Numbered from the stretch's first letter, positions 31,545-42,480 are shown. The stretch is DNA of 64,000 nucleotides from Athripsodes cinereus (GCA_947579605.1 OX388319.1:2294001-2358000), one strand, 5' to 3'. The notes: generated by a model from the letters alone, not told the origin. Made by a program: numbers and translations.

Positions 31545-32042
31545 CAAACATACTTAAAATGTATGCAATTGAAACTTGGACGTGGTTGAAGAAGGTCGAG
31601 AGTGGAATAAATGCTGTGGAGATGCGTTCACTGAGAAGAATGGTTAGTAAAACGTTGCAGGATAGAGTGAAGATAGAGGATATCAGGAAAAAGAGAGGAT
31701 GTGAAAAGAGTGCTGAGGGTAGAATGCGTGTATATAAAATAAACCATGGTTTGGCCATGTTGAGCGAATGCAAGATGAAAGAATGACGAAGAGGATGTAT
31801 TTATCTGAAAGAAGGGGTGTGAGGAAGCGCGGACGGCCAAGATCCACGTGCCTTGAGCACGTGGATCAAATCCTCAAGGTCGGCCGCGTGTTGAGTAAGA
31901 GAAATCGGCGTGCATGTATGAGAAACTGGATGAATGTGGACGAAGCGAAAGAAGTTTGTAAGGATATAGATCTATATGGCGTTCCGTTCTCTCTGCCTAC
32001 CCCTCCTAGGACACGGCGTGAGGGTGAAGATAGATAGATAGA
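31545..32042 (+). pseudogene. TATG-tailed non-LTR retrotransposon, second subfamily, frameshifted C-terminal domain
   Basis: The first frame (31559-31786) encodes MYAIETWTWLKKVESGINAV and EMRSLRRMVSKTLQDRV. After a shift a second frame (31768-32037) gives MQDERMTKRMYLSERRGVRK, RGRPRSTCLEHVDQILKVGR, VLSKRNRRACMRNWMNVDEA and KEVCKDIDLYGVPFSLPTP. The GHVERM block was lost at the junction. It ends GGACACGGCGTGAGGGTGAA and AGATAGATAGATA instead of a TATG repeat, which defines a subfamily shared with 13425. Confidence 0.82.
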
Positions 32043-32708
32043 TACTTAAAATATATAATACTTTACAAACTTACATAACAAAATAAAAAAACTTAATTCA
32101 AAATAATATTTGGTTTTAGATTCATAAGTGGACAGGAATAACCGTGCAAGTGCGTAAATAATGCTAGTAGCTAATGACAATTATAATAATAACACAACAG
32201 CCAGGGGATGGATGGAAAGAGATACGTCAGGCTGCGAGTCGTATTTTGTTGATGGTAGAAAATATAATAGTATCTAATAATAACCTAATAATACAATAAT
32301 GAAAGTACCTACATTAACACGGTATAATAATAGTAGTTCAGAAACTGTAATGAGAGGACAAATGATCATGGTGAAAGGCGAGATGAAAATAAATTAATTA
32401 TTCTGAAATTTACTTATTAGGTTTAGGTACCACTCTTTTCAGTAACTTGCTGTACACTTTTAACCTTGAATAAACTAACCTTGAATTGCACACGTGCGTG
32501 CATGCAAGAGAAAGAGAGAGAGAGTATGGTTGCATCCCCGTGGTGGAAAAGGTCGCCCACCCTATTATGGTGAGCAAATTATTACGATATCTAGAATGAA
32601 AAGGTGACTTGTGAGTTGAAAAATAATGCTTGAAGGAGAAAACAACAATAGTCAGCAGTGACATTTTTATAATTTCGTTTATTCAATAACCAGGTGCTTA
32701 TTTATACT
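32043..32708. other. Unassigned sequence
   Basis: A GAGAAAGAGAGAGAGAG microsatellite lies at 32508-32524. ACCACTCTTTTCAGTAACTT at 32429 may be a 20-bp echo of family A. No gene recognised. Confidence 0.4.
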
Positions 32709-32800
32709 TTAGCTCAGCACCTGATGAGGTGAACTGGGTGTCCCAGAAACCAGTCGTGCGTTGCTTATACTCAATACAAACACTAGAAATATTACATTAT
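32709..32800 (+). ncRNA. Hammerhead-like motif, possible Penelope-like element end
   Basis: CTGATGAGGTGAAC precedes a TGGG-TGT-CCCA hairpin and GAAACC, which reproduces the hammerhead core order CUGANGA, stem II, GAAA. It is followed by GTCGTGCGTTGC and an A-rich stretch (ATACTCAATACAAACACTAG). Stems I and III are not clear by eye. Penelope-like retroelements are known to carry such motifs, so it may be one of their ends rather than an independent ribozyme. Confidence 0.4.
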
Positions 32801-33301
32801 TTTAAAGAAATGAGTCTGACATTAAAGTTTCGGACTGCTAATCGAACATGAGGTTCGAACTCTCTCTTTGCAAACTTATCAATTTTTTCGTTTTGCATAA
32901 TTTACGACAAGAGTACATCGTTAATTGGGGTGAGTTTTAAATCAATCAAATTTCGTCTACCGTGTGTGATCACAAAAAAACTACAAATTCTTAATTTGTC
33001 AAAAATATGAAAATTTATAAAAAAAAACGGCGGAACATTTTCAAGAAACAATGACGTCAAAAACTCCGATATCGCTTCATCCCAATAGACCCAAAAAAAA
33101 CTAAAGGTAAGTTTAAAAATAGAAATTCCAACAGCGGGGCCAAATGTGCTTATATTGCCAAAAAATTTGATATTTGGTTCCATAAAAGTTTGAAACAAAA
33201 AAAAACTGAAGCGAAATATGAAGGAAAACAAATAAATGCCTCCTTGAGGAACAAAATATTTCAGTTTCAGTTTAAAAACCTGAAAACTAAAAATTGAACT
33301 T
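32801..33301. other. Unassigned AT-rich sequence left of the palindrome
   Basis: One open frame of 109 codons (minus, 32902-33231) is phenylalanine-rich with no recognisable domain. The left flank word AAAATTGAACTTCATTTTC at 33290-33308 recurs right of the palindrome at 33901-33920 (GAAATTGAACTTCATTTTGG). Confidence 0.4.
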
Positions 33302-33861
33302 CATTTTCAAATAAAATATTTAAAACTTGAATCACTATGTTTATTTGTTACATTAATTTAAATTACGCTATCGCGATTTCAGTGCACTTGCACCATTGAC
33401 GAGCTTTTCAAGACTGACTTACAAAGATAGAACTATGATAGTAAAATAACAACAACAATAATAATAGACACCTATACATACATACAAAAGACAATGAATC
33501 ATACAGCTGATGTTGGCGTATTACTGAATATAGATAATAATGGGGATTTATTAGGGGCTATTATTTTATTAATTATATTTACTTTGGAACCCTACCCTAA
33601 TAAATACCCTAATAAATCCCCATTATTATCTATATTCAGTAATACGCCAACATCAGCTGTATGATTCATTGTCTTTTGTATGTATGTATAGGTGTCTATT
33701 ATTATTGTTGTTGTTATTTTACTATCATAGTTCTATCTTTGTAAGTCAGTCTTGAAAAGCTCGTCAATGGTGCAAGTGCACTGAAATCGCGATAGCGTAA
33801 TTTAAATTAATGTAACAAATAAACATAGTGATTCAAGTTTTAAATATTTTATTTGAAAATG
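33302..33861. repeat. Perfect 255-bp inverted repeat with 50-bp spacer
   Basis: The left arm 33302-33556 (starting CATTTTCAAATAAAATATTT, ending GGGGATTTATTAGGG) is, as far as I can check by eye, the exact reverse complement of the right arm 33607-33861. The spacer 33557-33606 begins GCTATTATTTTATTAATTAT and contains CCCTACCCTAATAAATA. The arms hold AACAACAACAATAATAATAG and CATACATACA microsatellite pieces that also match perfectly. There are no obvious transposon termini and no open frame. It may be a very recent fold-back duplication or an assembly or library artefact. Confidence 0.93.
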
Positions 33862-34319
33862 TCTCGTAATTGTTACATAGTCAATGCCTCTAAAATAAGT
33901 GAAATTGAACTTCATTTTGGAACAAATTCAAACAAACGCCTCGGGCTACAAAACAAAACAGTATATGTACCTAATATTATTAAACTTACTTGTAATAATC
34001 ACCTATGTTACATAATTTCTAAAAATAATGTTTACCACTTTGTATAAAATGTTGTTTTATCACTTGAATATGATTTTTGATTATTTTCAGTTTTTAAAAT
34101 ACTAAAACAATGTGGTTTATACTGTTGAGGTTAAATTTGATAATTTTATTGAACACAAGAAACAATACAGATATAACAATAAATAGATTATTTTATAAAA
34201 AAACTTAAATCTAAACATCCTCCATATAGAGACAAGTCTCGTGTAAATGTGTGATTATATTTGATTTATTATTTTTGATAGGTACATTTTTTAAGTTTTA
34301 ATAATGGATTTGGTTGGAA
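33862..34319. other. Unassigned AT-rich sequence right of the palindrome
   Basis: A 64-codon open frame starts inside the right arm (33853) and leaves it (MKMSRNCYIVNASKISEIE), but has no family motif. Nothing else supportable. Confidence 0.35.
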
Positions 34320-34329
34320 GGCATCGCAT

Positions 34330-34500
34330 TTTATCGATAAACTTGTTTTTTGTACATTGCATTCTATAAACGATAATTTTACATTTGAATGTCTTGCAAA
34401 AGGCAGATATTCGAAAAATAAATACATTTTACATAGTGGATTCAGCGACGAGGTCTGCTGGCTACTTCACTAGCGTGTTATGCTGTGATGGTATATTAGT
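34330..34500 (-). mobile_element. Family A copy with internal deletion
   Basis: Distal GAATGTCTTGCAAAAGGCAG, ATATTCGAAAAATAAATAC, GGATTCAGCGACGAGGTCTG joins directly to the terminal block CTGGCTACTTCACTAGCGTG, TTATGCTGTGATGGTA. The middle (the GACATTCAGGATG to CTTGCATG segment) is missing, probably removed between short repeats. Confidence 0.7.
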
Positions 34501-34584
34501 ATTAAATTTTAATTGATTCACAAATAAATAACACATAATGTCAAGTAAAAATACAGTCTACAAATACAAGTACATTCAGATCAT

Positions 34585-34700
34585 CGTCATCAACTAGTTT
34601 TCTTCACGGCAACAAGGTTAGCTGGAAGAGATGGCTTAATCAATAACACCGCTTTCTGGCTTTAATTAATTTTTCTTTGGTCCTGTCTTATATATTTGAT
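34585..34700 (+). mobile_element. LINE 3' end remnant (GCTGGAAGAGATGGCTTAAT type)
   Basis: TTCACGGCAACAAGGTTAGC, TGGAAGAGATGGCTTAATCA, CCGCTTTCTGGCTTTAATTA resembles the reverse transcriptase-to-UTR boundary common in insect LINE copies (GTTAGCTGGAAGAGAT, then a C-CCTTTG-type end). No longer coding block remains. Confidence 0.5.
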
Positions 34701-34867
34701 GTTGAGACCGTCCGTCTAATAACGTACAATTCTTCACGACAGCATAATAAATATGCCTACCTACCGGATAGCAGAAATTCTCTTATCGACAAAGCTTTAA
34801 AATTATTTGACGAATTGCATGTTCATGTTGATATGTTCAAATAATATATATCTAGTGAGTTAAAATT

Positions 34868-35040
34868 CATGGTACTAGTCTGTAACGAGTTTGTATTTTC
34901 TTCTCCATTCCACCCTATTTTCTGCTGGTCTCTTTAATTTTACGTACGTGCCACGGTTCATGTCCTTCTTCATTTGATCTATATAATTATACATTCCGTG
35001 TCTCTTGGTTAGCCTCGACCATTTCTGCCTTCGGTCTTGA
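34868..35040 (-). pseudogene. Non-LTR reverse transcriptase C-terminal tail (EWRRK lineage)
   Basis: The minus strand encodes RRQKWSRLTKRHGMYNYI, DQMKKDMNRGTYVKLKRPA and ENRVEWRRKYKLVTD followed by a stop. It is the same lineage as the tails at 170 (EEWSRKFKLVADQ) and 60598 (EEWRRKSKLVADQ). About 55 codons survive in one frame. Confidence 0.78.
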
Positions 35041-35043
35041 TAT

Positions 35044-35074
<31 letters not shown>

Positions 35075-35085
35075 TTAAATAAACG
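35041..35085. repeat. TTTA microsatellite
   Basis: Eleven near-perfect TATT/TTTA units. It directly abuts the 5' side of the minus-strand tail above, and AAACGGCTAATGCCTTACAA follows. It may be the 3' tail of a separate minus-strand retroelement whose UTR begins there. Confidence 0.85.
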
Positions 35086-35709
35086 GCTAATGCCTTACAA
35101 TTACTTAAATTTTTGTAAGATGCTTACCATTGCACGTGAATGGTAAACGGTATTGAAGCCAAATTGACCAGTATCATTTTCAAAATTTATTATCAAATAT
35201 CCAGAAATAAACGCAAAACTAAAATAATTTTCCGATATATTGGTGAGTGAGTATCAAAAGTTTCTCTAAAATTATTATCAGTTTAAAACCTAGAATAGAA
35301 AATAATATGTAATTTCCATGAAAAGGTATAGTAGACAAAGTCACGTCAGCGCCAGACGCTAACCGCAGCCTTATTCAACTGGCGAATCGTGCTGACCTTA
35401 GGGGTCTCTCCGATATCAAACACAATACAATACCATAATAATATTATAATATTACAGGGAATCTGAATGAATAGTGTGGTAACCAAACTCGGTACCGTAC
35501 GAATAACTGACCTATAACCGCAGAAAACCAACAAAACAATCAGAGATTATAATGATAGTAATAGTTTCAACAAGCCGTTTGCTTTTTCTCATGCTATTAA
35601 TTTATTTATAAATTCTTAAAGAACAACCAGTCAGCACAGTAAGTACAACAACAATCAGAATTACATAGAACATACATTATGGACCACTAAAGCTTCCCAT
35701 TATTACCAC
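35086..35709. other. Unassigned sequence
   Basis: No feature beyond the possible retroelement UTR at its left edge. Confidence 0.4.
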
Positions 35710-36165
35710 AGTACAAAATGTCGCCTCTTCAATGTGTGTATCATCCCAATCTTTCTATATGGCTGTGAGCCTTGAAACTTAACCAAGGCTCAAGAGCGGA
35801 AGATACTATGCTTTGAAAACAAGTGTCTAAGAAAGATTTTAGATATAAAATGGTATGAACATGTCACACATGATGCTGTGATCCCGGCAGAGATCTGTAA
35901 TCTCCGCGATACAGGAGAGACGATGGTCCTGGCTGGGTCATGTTTTGAGAATGCCCGATGTTAGTTGGCCAAAAAGAGCACTGTTCTTCCGTCCGCAAGG
36001 GTGTCCCTCTTTCACAATACACCGTTCCTATGACAACGACATCGGAGTGCAGAGAATGTCGTAGGAAGAGGTGATGCGATTGGCAAAGAGACGCTCTGAA
36101 TGGAGGAGGCTGGTTTCTGCCCTGTGATCCCGAGAAAAGCGTCGAGGGCGATGATGATGATAAAA
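35710..36165 (+). pseudogene. GAT-tailed non-LTR retrotransposon, C-terminal domain, frameshifted
   Basis: Translation in shifting frames gives FLYGCEP, AQERKILCFENKCLRKILD, IKWYEHVTHDAV, GETMVLAG and finally EEAGFCP. In the untouched frame of the relative at 44480 the end reads RRSEWRRLVSALCS. The nucleotide end is GACGCTCTGAATGGAGGAGG, CTGGTTTCTGCCCTGTGATC, GAGGGCGATGATGATGA. Blocks YG-E-W, KCLR-IL-I and a final WRRLVSALC are standard for insect non-LTR elements. Confidence 0.82.
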
Positions 36166-37465
36166 ATTTAACACGACTAACACATAACAAACATAAATTA
36201 AACCAATTATAATAACAATAATAAAAGTTTTTTTTAAATTAATAATAAGAAAAATGTCAATCATTTGAAAGCAGACACAGTAGAATGTACAAGAGGCGAA
36301 GCAGAAATACGTATTATAAAAAATAAAATATATAAAAGGCATAAATATCGGCTTAAATGAAGATGTTTAAATAATAAAGAGATAATAATTAGTATAATTA
36401 TGTTTAGGTTTAGATAAAATATAAAATAAATTATAAAAAAATAGTAAAAATACATTACTATGTTATGATGATAAAAGTATTTGAATAGAGACGAATGCCA
36501 CTATTAAAATAATTTCTCGTGTCCGTCGTCCAGACTAAAAATATAGGGAATTAAATACAACACTTTAGAATCAGCAAGAACAGAATGTTTGCGGAACCAC
36601 ATTAGATTTAACAACTGTTTTTGTTATTGAATAAACAAATTGGGCCATTTTTTTAAAAGAATATCCACTATAAATAAACGTAATGTCAAAGAAGTTTTAG
36701 TCTTAAACTGACCAGATAAGAATGAAATTTAAAATATTAATTTAATAATTCAAGCAATCGACTTATAATGAATGGGTAATTCATATTTTCATTGATATGA
36801 AAAACAGTATTTAGTAGTTCCTAAGTTTTCTTGTCTTGGCAATTATTTCATACCTACCTAGTAATAATATAAGGAAGAGAAAATTAAATAAAATAACACT
36901 GAGTTACGTACCCTTGACCTTTCGGGAAGTAGGTAATATAAACTTCCGCAATACGCACAAGTATGTAATATATCTATAAAAATATTGTTTCGGGCGTTTT
37001 GTTGGAAGAACTGCCCATTTAATATCCGGTTCCTTTCATACTACTTTTAGCGATGTTTATTTGAATATTACTGTGTACCTCTGTACAATGTAGATTCCTT
37101 TTCTTTTTGTACAGAAATTAGAATAGCTCAACCTTTCCATGCATTTTTGTAAATACTCTGTAAGAAATATTTATTGTCTTTTAACTCAGTATCCGACCCC
37201 TCGCCCTTTCTTTTAGTTCCGTTTGATTAATCAAAAAATAATAAAATTCTGAAATAATGTACAACATTTATAAACCATTGATTAAAGCGACGCTGTAAAT
37301 AGGAGAACGGTATAGTTCCCTGGCGCCATTTAGTCTTTCGGGTTGACAATCAACGATATATTGTCATTAGTCACGAGCACAATTATGAAGACGGTTGCTC
37401 TTAAGTGACATGTATGATGAACAGATGTCGAATATAGTGGTTTAAAACAGAAATTGGTGACTGTA
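36166..37465. other. Unassigned AT-rich sequence
   Basis: No exon, RNA gene or repeat boundary recognised. Confidence 0.4.
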
Positions 37466-37519
37466 GCTTGGGTAAAATGCTCTTTAACCAGCCTAAGCCG
37501 ATTCGTTAGCATCAAAACG
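37466..37519 (+). repeat. Dispersed repeat pair, copy 1
   Basis: GCTTGGGTAAAATGCTCTTT, AACCAGCCTAAGCCGATTCG, TTAGCATCAAAACG is echoed at 38402-38465. Boundaries and element type unknown. Confidence 0.55.
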
Positions 37520-38401
37520 TCTTTCCCTTCTTTTCCTACTTATGGCAATTTGCATAATCTGTTGATTCTGCAGATGAGGTGTCTATTAAATAATATTTTT
37601 AATATTAATAATAATTATAAAAGTATTTCATCAGAATCATAAACATACGGCTCAACAGCGGGGGTCTTTAATGATGAGGACTGCAAAAATTGTATTATAT
37701 ACACTTTAATTCTTACTTTTTCTAAGACTCCTTTCTAAAAAAATACGCGAGTTCTACATTGCCGTAAGGACTGCGAAGTGGGTTATGTTGGTAACTAAAG
37801 AGGGTAAATGTTACAACAATGACCGTTAATCTTATTCCTATCAATATTATTATCGGTACAAAAGCAACCCTTTAGTTTATAGGGCACGTACAACGTAGGG
37901 GTAGTAATAGTTGGGGAAAAAATCTATTGAATTAAGTAGCTACTTACGGTATTGGATAATCCGCACACAACGACCCACTGTATTTATTAATCCACCCCGA
38001 GATAAGCTCCAGACCCCATTCGAAAGCTCTGCAAAGGTGCTGTGGTAGTAATAAGTTTCCAATAGGGATGTTATCGGAAAAACGTGGTATTATTGAGTTT
38101 TTTTCACAATGATTCTGGATTGATTTAAAATATACCAAGTCAGAGAACTTAACATTATCGAAATAAATAACCTTATCGAAAAAGCGTAGTTTTATTGTTT
38201 CCGCGCTGAACTGTTTGAGTCATTGTAAAGACGAATGAAGTTTTATTTATGTTTAAAAGTTTATACTTTATTTTCATAATAATATCAAAACTAGAAAATG
38301 AGGTAAGATAAAAAAACAAAGGACAGAAAACAATAAATTAATTGGATTTTCATTTCAATTATCTGTTTTATGTAATGGGCTATGCTAATATTCTTCAATA
38401 C

Positions 38402-38465
38402 TGGGTAAATTGTACAACGCGAAGTGGTTAAGCCAGCCTAAGCCAATTCGTAGGCGTCAAAACAC
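38402..38465 (+). repeat. Dispersed repeat pair, copy 2
   Basis: TGGGTAAATTGTACAACGC, GTTAAGCCAGCCTAAGCC, AATTCGTAGGCGTCAAAACA matches 37466-37519 about 930 bp upstream. Confidence 0.55.
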
Positions 38466-39351
38466 CTAATACTCTCTTCTCAATCATGCAAGTGATGCAT
38501 ACCTTGCGATTGAACCATACCTATTGTAATATATATATTATTATATCAAATTGTCCAACAGCTGAAAAAATTACAAAAATGTAACCACTTTCCGGGTCTG
38601 AGGATCTTCTTACAAAAGATGTAACGTAAATTTCTCACATAAAATTCAAAAACAAATATTTTGAATAGAGAAAAAACGTACTTTTTTATTTACAATCTAA
38701 CTTCTGAAGCGGTTCAATTTCTCCCACGTCCAATAATCATAAACGTCATCTGAAAGGTGGCAATAGAAAATGCTTTTCACATAAGATGAGAACTGCATTG
38801 AATAAAAAAGTAGGTATTAAGTTATAAGAAAATATTCCCAGAGTTTCAATTAATTTCGATGATTCTCTCAATCTCCCTATTTCTGAAACATCGTTTATGA
38901 AAACGGATACAAGTAATACCCTCATTCTCTTATCTACAAAGAAACAGGAACCATAGAAAGGACAGGACAATGCTCCTAGGAAGCTTAACCTAATATTAGT
39001 ATCTACTGAACAGGTGTCCATACTACAGCGCCTATACGATTTAGAATAGTAATTTTGTAGGTCCAAAGGCAATGTTGATTTTATAATAATATAATTATAC
39101 GTTATTTAATAGTATGTGATGAGGGATTTCTTCAATAATTTTATGTATGGAATAGTATTAATCGTTTCATATTAAAAAAAATTCTAAAACAAAAGGAGTT
39201 TCTCTAAATGTATCCATCATAATGAAAAAAAGTTGAACTTGCAAAATGTTTTAGTATGTAGTTATACAATGTGTCAAACGTCACACAATGTATTTGTTTT
39301 TTATTACAAATATTCTTTATTTTCAAGTGTAACTTTGTGGAAATGCATTAT
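38466..39351. other. Unassigned sequence
   Basis: A 108-codon minus-strand frame (38746-39072) has ordinary composition but no motif I recognise. Nothing around it suggests a gene, such as splice sites in phase or a promoter, so I leave it uncalled. Confidence 0.35.
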
Positions 39352-39432
39352 AAAAGATAATATTTAAATTACATCAAACACTGTTTAGAACGTTTTCAAC
39401 TACAATGTAGTCATCATCAGTTGTTTTTTTTT
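39352..39432 (-). ncRNA. Hammerhead-like motif, possible Penelope-like element 3' end
   Basis: On the minus strand: CTGATGATG, a hairpin ACTACA-TT-GTAGT, then GAAAACGTTCTAAACAGTG. This is the hammerhead core order CUGANGA, stem II, GAAA, and the ACAGTGTTTGATG end is shared with the motifs at 12477 and 43318. The minus-strand 5' side (an A-run then AACTGATGATG) carries no coding sequence. Confidence 0.45.
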
Positions 39433-39477
39433 TCTCTATTTGTTTGATGTTTACTTCTATTGTTTTTACACCAAATA

Positions 39478-39655
39478 ATATCTTAACTCGATCGACATCG
39501 TGGCTGCGCAATATACGAGATTGGACTGAAATGAAAGTTGTGGAGGAGTTTTTCCAGACAGCGTAGGACAGAGAAGCATATGACAGAGTGATCGCCAACG
39601 TCGAGGGGACCTAACAGGGCACCTACAGAAGAAGAATATCTTAGTGAGTTTAAAT
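39478..39655 (+). pseudogene. Non-LTR reverse transcriptase C-terminal tail (SWLRNIR lineage)
   Basis: Encodes SWLRNIRDWTEMKVVEEFFQ, TA, stop, DREAYDRVIANVEGT, stop, then a YRRRI-like end. It corresponds to WLRNIREWTG and DREAFSQMVVNVEGT at 15690. About 50 codons with one internal stop. Confidence 0.78.
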
Positions 39656-39884
39656 GCTAAAATAAAAAATTATGTTTATGTTTGATTCTATGTCAACTAC
39701 TCGTATAAGAATTTATATTATTGTATTTGTATTGTGATTTAATTTTATACCATATATGAAAAAGACATTGTACCGTTTACCATCATTACGTATTTGATGA
39801 CCAATTCAGTGACGTGGTATGACAATCATTACTAATGTCTCATTTTATGTAGAATAAAATGGATGATATGTTCGTTTAAAAGAA

Positions 39885-39945
39885 GAAATTCACCTACTGG
39901 CTACCCCTATTGTTAGACATATCGTGGTGGTAAAAATAAATAAAA
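39885..39945 (-). mobile_element. Family A hairpin terminus only
   Basis: TCACCTACTGGCTACCCCTA, TTGTTAGACATATCGTGGTG, GTA is the terminal 50 bp of a reversed copy; the hairpin itself is decayed (CCCCTATTGTTAG). The rest of the element is not recognisable. Confidence 0.55.
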
Positions 39946-40369
39946 AATACACATTTCTAGCTTTCACCCTTTCAAGATGGTACTTAAAGTATAACTTAAA
40001 TTTCTACGAATAAATAAAATAAGCCGTCAAAAAGTTTCGGAGCATATGGTAAAATATAAAATATATATATAATAATTTCTTTCAAATAATTTAGACCCAG
40101 AGCCATATATCAAGATGGCACCATCTGGTGACAATCTAACGACATATAAGTACATTTTCATGGAAGATTTGAGTCGTTGGTCGTTCCGAATATGGGCCAT
40201 TGAATCAATTCAAATAGGCTTCGATGACAAATCGTTTTACATACCTACACACGCAGAATAATGCTGGAATTGCTCCATTACCGAGTTCCTTTCACGAGCG
40301 ATTTGTTGTGAACAAGGTATTGCATGTATCGAATATACTAAACTACACTATACTATACCCTTATGCCGT

Positions 40370-40645
40370 ATTTCAAGTAGGGTAGGCAGAAAGGACGAAA
40401 CGCTACACAGCTCTATCCCTACATACTTCTTTCGCTTCTTTAAAGTTTAAACAAATATTTACGAAAGCCGATTTACACAACAAGCAAACGTGTTTGTTGA
40501 TTTGTTGTTTGTTGAATTTGATCCATTTGATCAAGCTTTTGGACGACCGCGATTTTTCACACCCCCTTTTTCAAATAAGTACATTCTTGAATCATCCACC
40601 CATTCCACATGTCCAAACCATCGCATATTATATTTGCATATTATT
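40370..40645 (-). pseudogene. TATG-tailed non-LTR retrotransposon, decayed 3' part
   Basis: The minus strand from about 40625 encodes NMRWFGHVEWVDDSRMYLF, EKGGVKNRGRPKA, stop. These are the GHVERM and GRP blocks seen at 26935. At 40380-40440 the 3' end follows (AAGTAGGGTAGGCAGAAAGG, ACGAAACGCTACACAGCTC, TACATACTTCTTTCGCTTC). The segment between is rearranged or replaced by AACAAGCAAACGTGTTTGTT. Confidence 0.72.
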
Positions 40646-40747
40646 TGCTGGAGACTATGTTACTACTGTTAATATATCTGAATATAATTATGAAAATAAT
40701 CAAAAATTTACAGAAATGAGATTAAACATTAAATGTATGCATCAAAT

Positions 40748-40994
40748 AAATTCAAAAATCTATTTTATTAAATACTTGTAATACTGTTAGAAAGTTTTTA
40801 AACACAGATTTTCAGGAACAATGCTGGTGTTTTCAAACCGCGTTTTGAGCCTAATATTGTGATAACCTGTATATCTGAATAGTTGAATTTCGGCATTAGA
40901 CTATTAAGTTTTTGTGTGATCATGGCTGATTATAATATGGAGACTTATCTGGTTATATAATGCTGAAAAGTGTGGATGGCAATTCTGCCGCCGC
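40748..40994 (+). repeat. Dispersed repeat pair, copy 1 (second at 63073)
   Basis: From TTCAAAAATCTATTTTATTA through ACAATGCTGGTGTTTTCAAA, CCGCGTTTTGAGCCTAAT, GCATTAGACTATTAAGTTTT, TATGGAGACTTATCTGGTT to GGATGGCAATTCTGCCGCCG. The same order at 63073-63310 is about 80-85% identical over 240 bp. No coding family recognised; probably part of a retroelement UTR. Confidence 0.75.
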
Positions 40995-42364
40995 ATTTAG
41001 AAAAATATGCACAAAAAAACTACACAATAAAACAAAACATAATATTCGGATTGATATTTTTTATCTATTTGATAATGAATTGAATTTCTATGTACCGTCA
41101 AACCTACATAATCCTATAACTTGGGTTGCAAGTAGGCTAAAACTACATATAATAACTCCACAGGTCATCTTGCCATGACATAACACATTCAATTAACACA
41201 AGTTCGAATTCTGCCTTTGGCCACAAGATGAAATAATAATAATATATTAAATTATAATTAATAAAATTATTGTCATTCACCTCGACATACTTGCATCGCA
41301 TTACTTTCATTCCGGTTATCTCATTATTTATTTATTTATTCATGATAATATACAACATTATATGGTATAAAATACAGGCATAGCACATAATAATAAAATG
41401 TACAAATATTTAAAAGGCCTCTTTTATGGAATATAAAAACAAATATCTTTTGTTTTTTAGTCTCCCGCTGCTTCACAAGGACGCACACATTTCATTTTTC
41501 TTAAATTTATTTTTGGACGACTCACAATCGCTCTTTAAATCGTGGATTTATCGCTAATTTTGGGCCATTATTCTCCGCCAATAATATTATTGACTTGACG
41601 TATTTTTTGTTGTTTTTTTTTTCTTCGATTTTAAATACTAACTTACCCGTCTTTGGACAGGTTATATTGGATGGAAATAGCGCAAAACATCGCTACATTC
41701 GTACATTAAAAATAAATTATCAATTTGTTGATTGATGATGAGAACATGGAAAATAGTTGAAAACAACTCAAAATGTCACGTTATGTCCAAATTGAATAAT
41801 ACCTAATGTGTATTTTTGATCCGTATTAGATTTTTTATCTGAATTGACCAATCGAAGGAACTTTTCATCCGAGTTTTTTCCTTGACTTACCTGAAACAAA
41901 TAGAAAAACAAATTGTCAGAAAAGATGAATAGCTTTTTTTTAACAAATTTAAAATGACAAAATAATATTTGAAGAGCAATTTGAAAAACATTTTTATAAA
42001 TAAATTAAACTATAGTTAAAAAAAATACATAAAAGAAAAAATAAGTGTGTGGTTTGGTAAAGAAACTAGAAAAATCAATTTAATGTCAATAAAGCCCAAA
42101 AACTTCTTAGATTTTGAGTTATATCTATATTAACGTTAAATTTTGCGCTATTTGTCATACAAATTTCATATTTATTGACTATTTTTTGGACAATGCAATC
42201 CAAATTGATCACGAAAAATGTTTCTGCATACTCAATAATTAAAAAATTACAATATAGGATTTGCCCACCCTTAAGTTTCAAAGAATTGGGTAACGATTTT
42301 TTTTTTTTTGCGGTTTTTCGGAACTCAACTCGAAGAATATTCCTACACACTTCTACATCATCAT
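40995..42364. other. Unassigned AT-rich sequence
   Basis: A TTATTTATTTATTTATTCAT run lies at 41325-41344 and may be a minus-strand retroelement tail. No exon recognised. Confidence 0.4.
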
Positions 42365-42480
42365 CTCTATCGGTTCCTCAATTCTGAGGATCATGCCTCG
42401 TTCTGTAAACCATCCGTTTTCCCCTCGAGCGATTCTCCACCGAGTGCAGAGCCCCATGCAGTAAGTTTTGTGTGGCATCA
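42365..42480 (-). pseudogene. Non-LTR C-terminal tail (HGALH type), short remnant
   Basis: The minus strand encodes HGALHSVENRSRGKRMVYR, TRHDPQN, stop. It matches HGALHMAEDRSRWRQMVYR at 29475. It is directly joined at about 42482 to a family A copy. Confidence 0.7.

Noticed and set aside
31847..31874. Hairpin GATCCACGTGC / GCACGTGGATC
   Set aside because: It lies within an open coding stretch of the LINE tail (PRSTCLEHVDQIL), so base pairing is probably incidental.
32902..33231. 109-codon phenylalanine-rich frame
   Set aside because: Composition reflects poly-A tracts on the opposite strand; no domain.
38746..39072. 108-codon minus-strand frame as a host gene
   Set aside because: No recognisable motif, no splice or promoter context, and length is within chance for this window.
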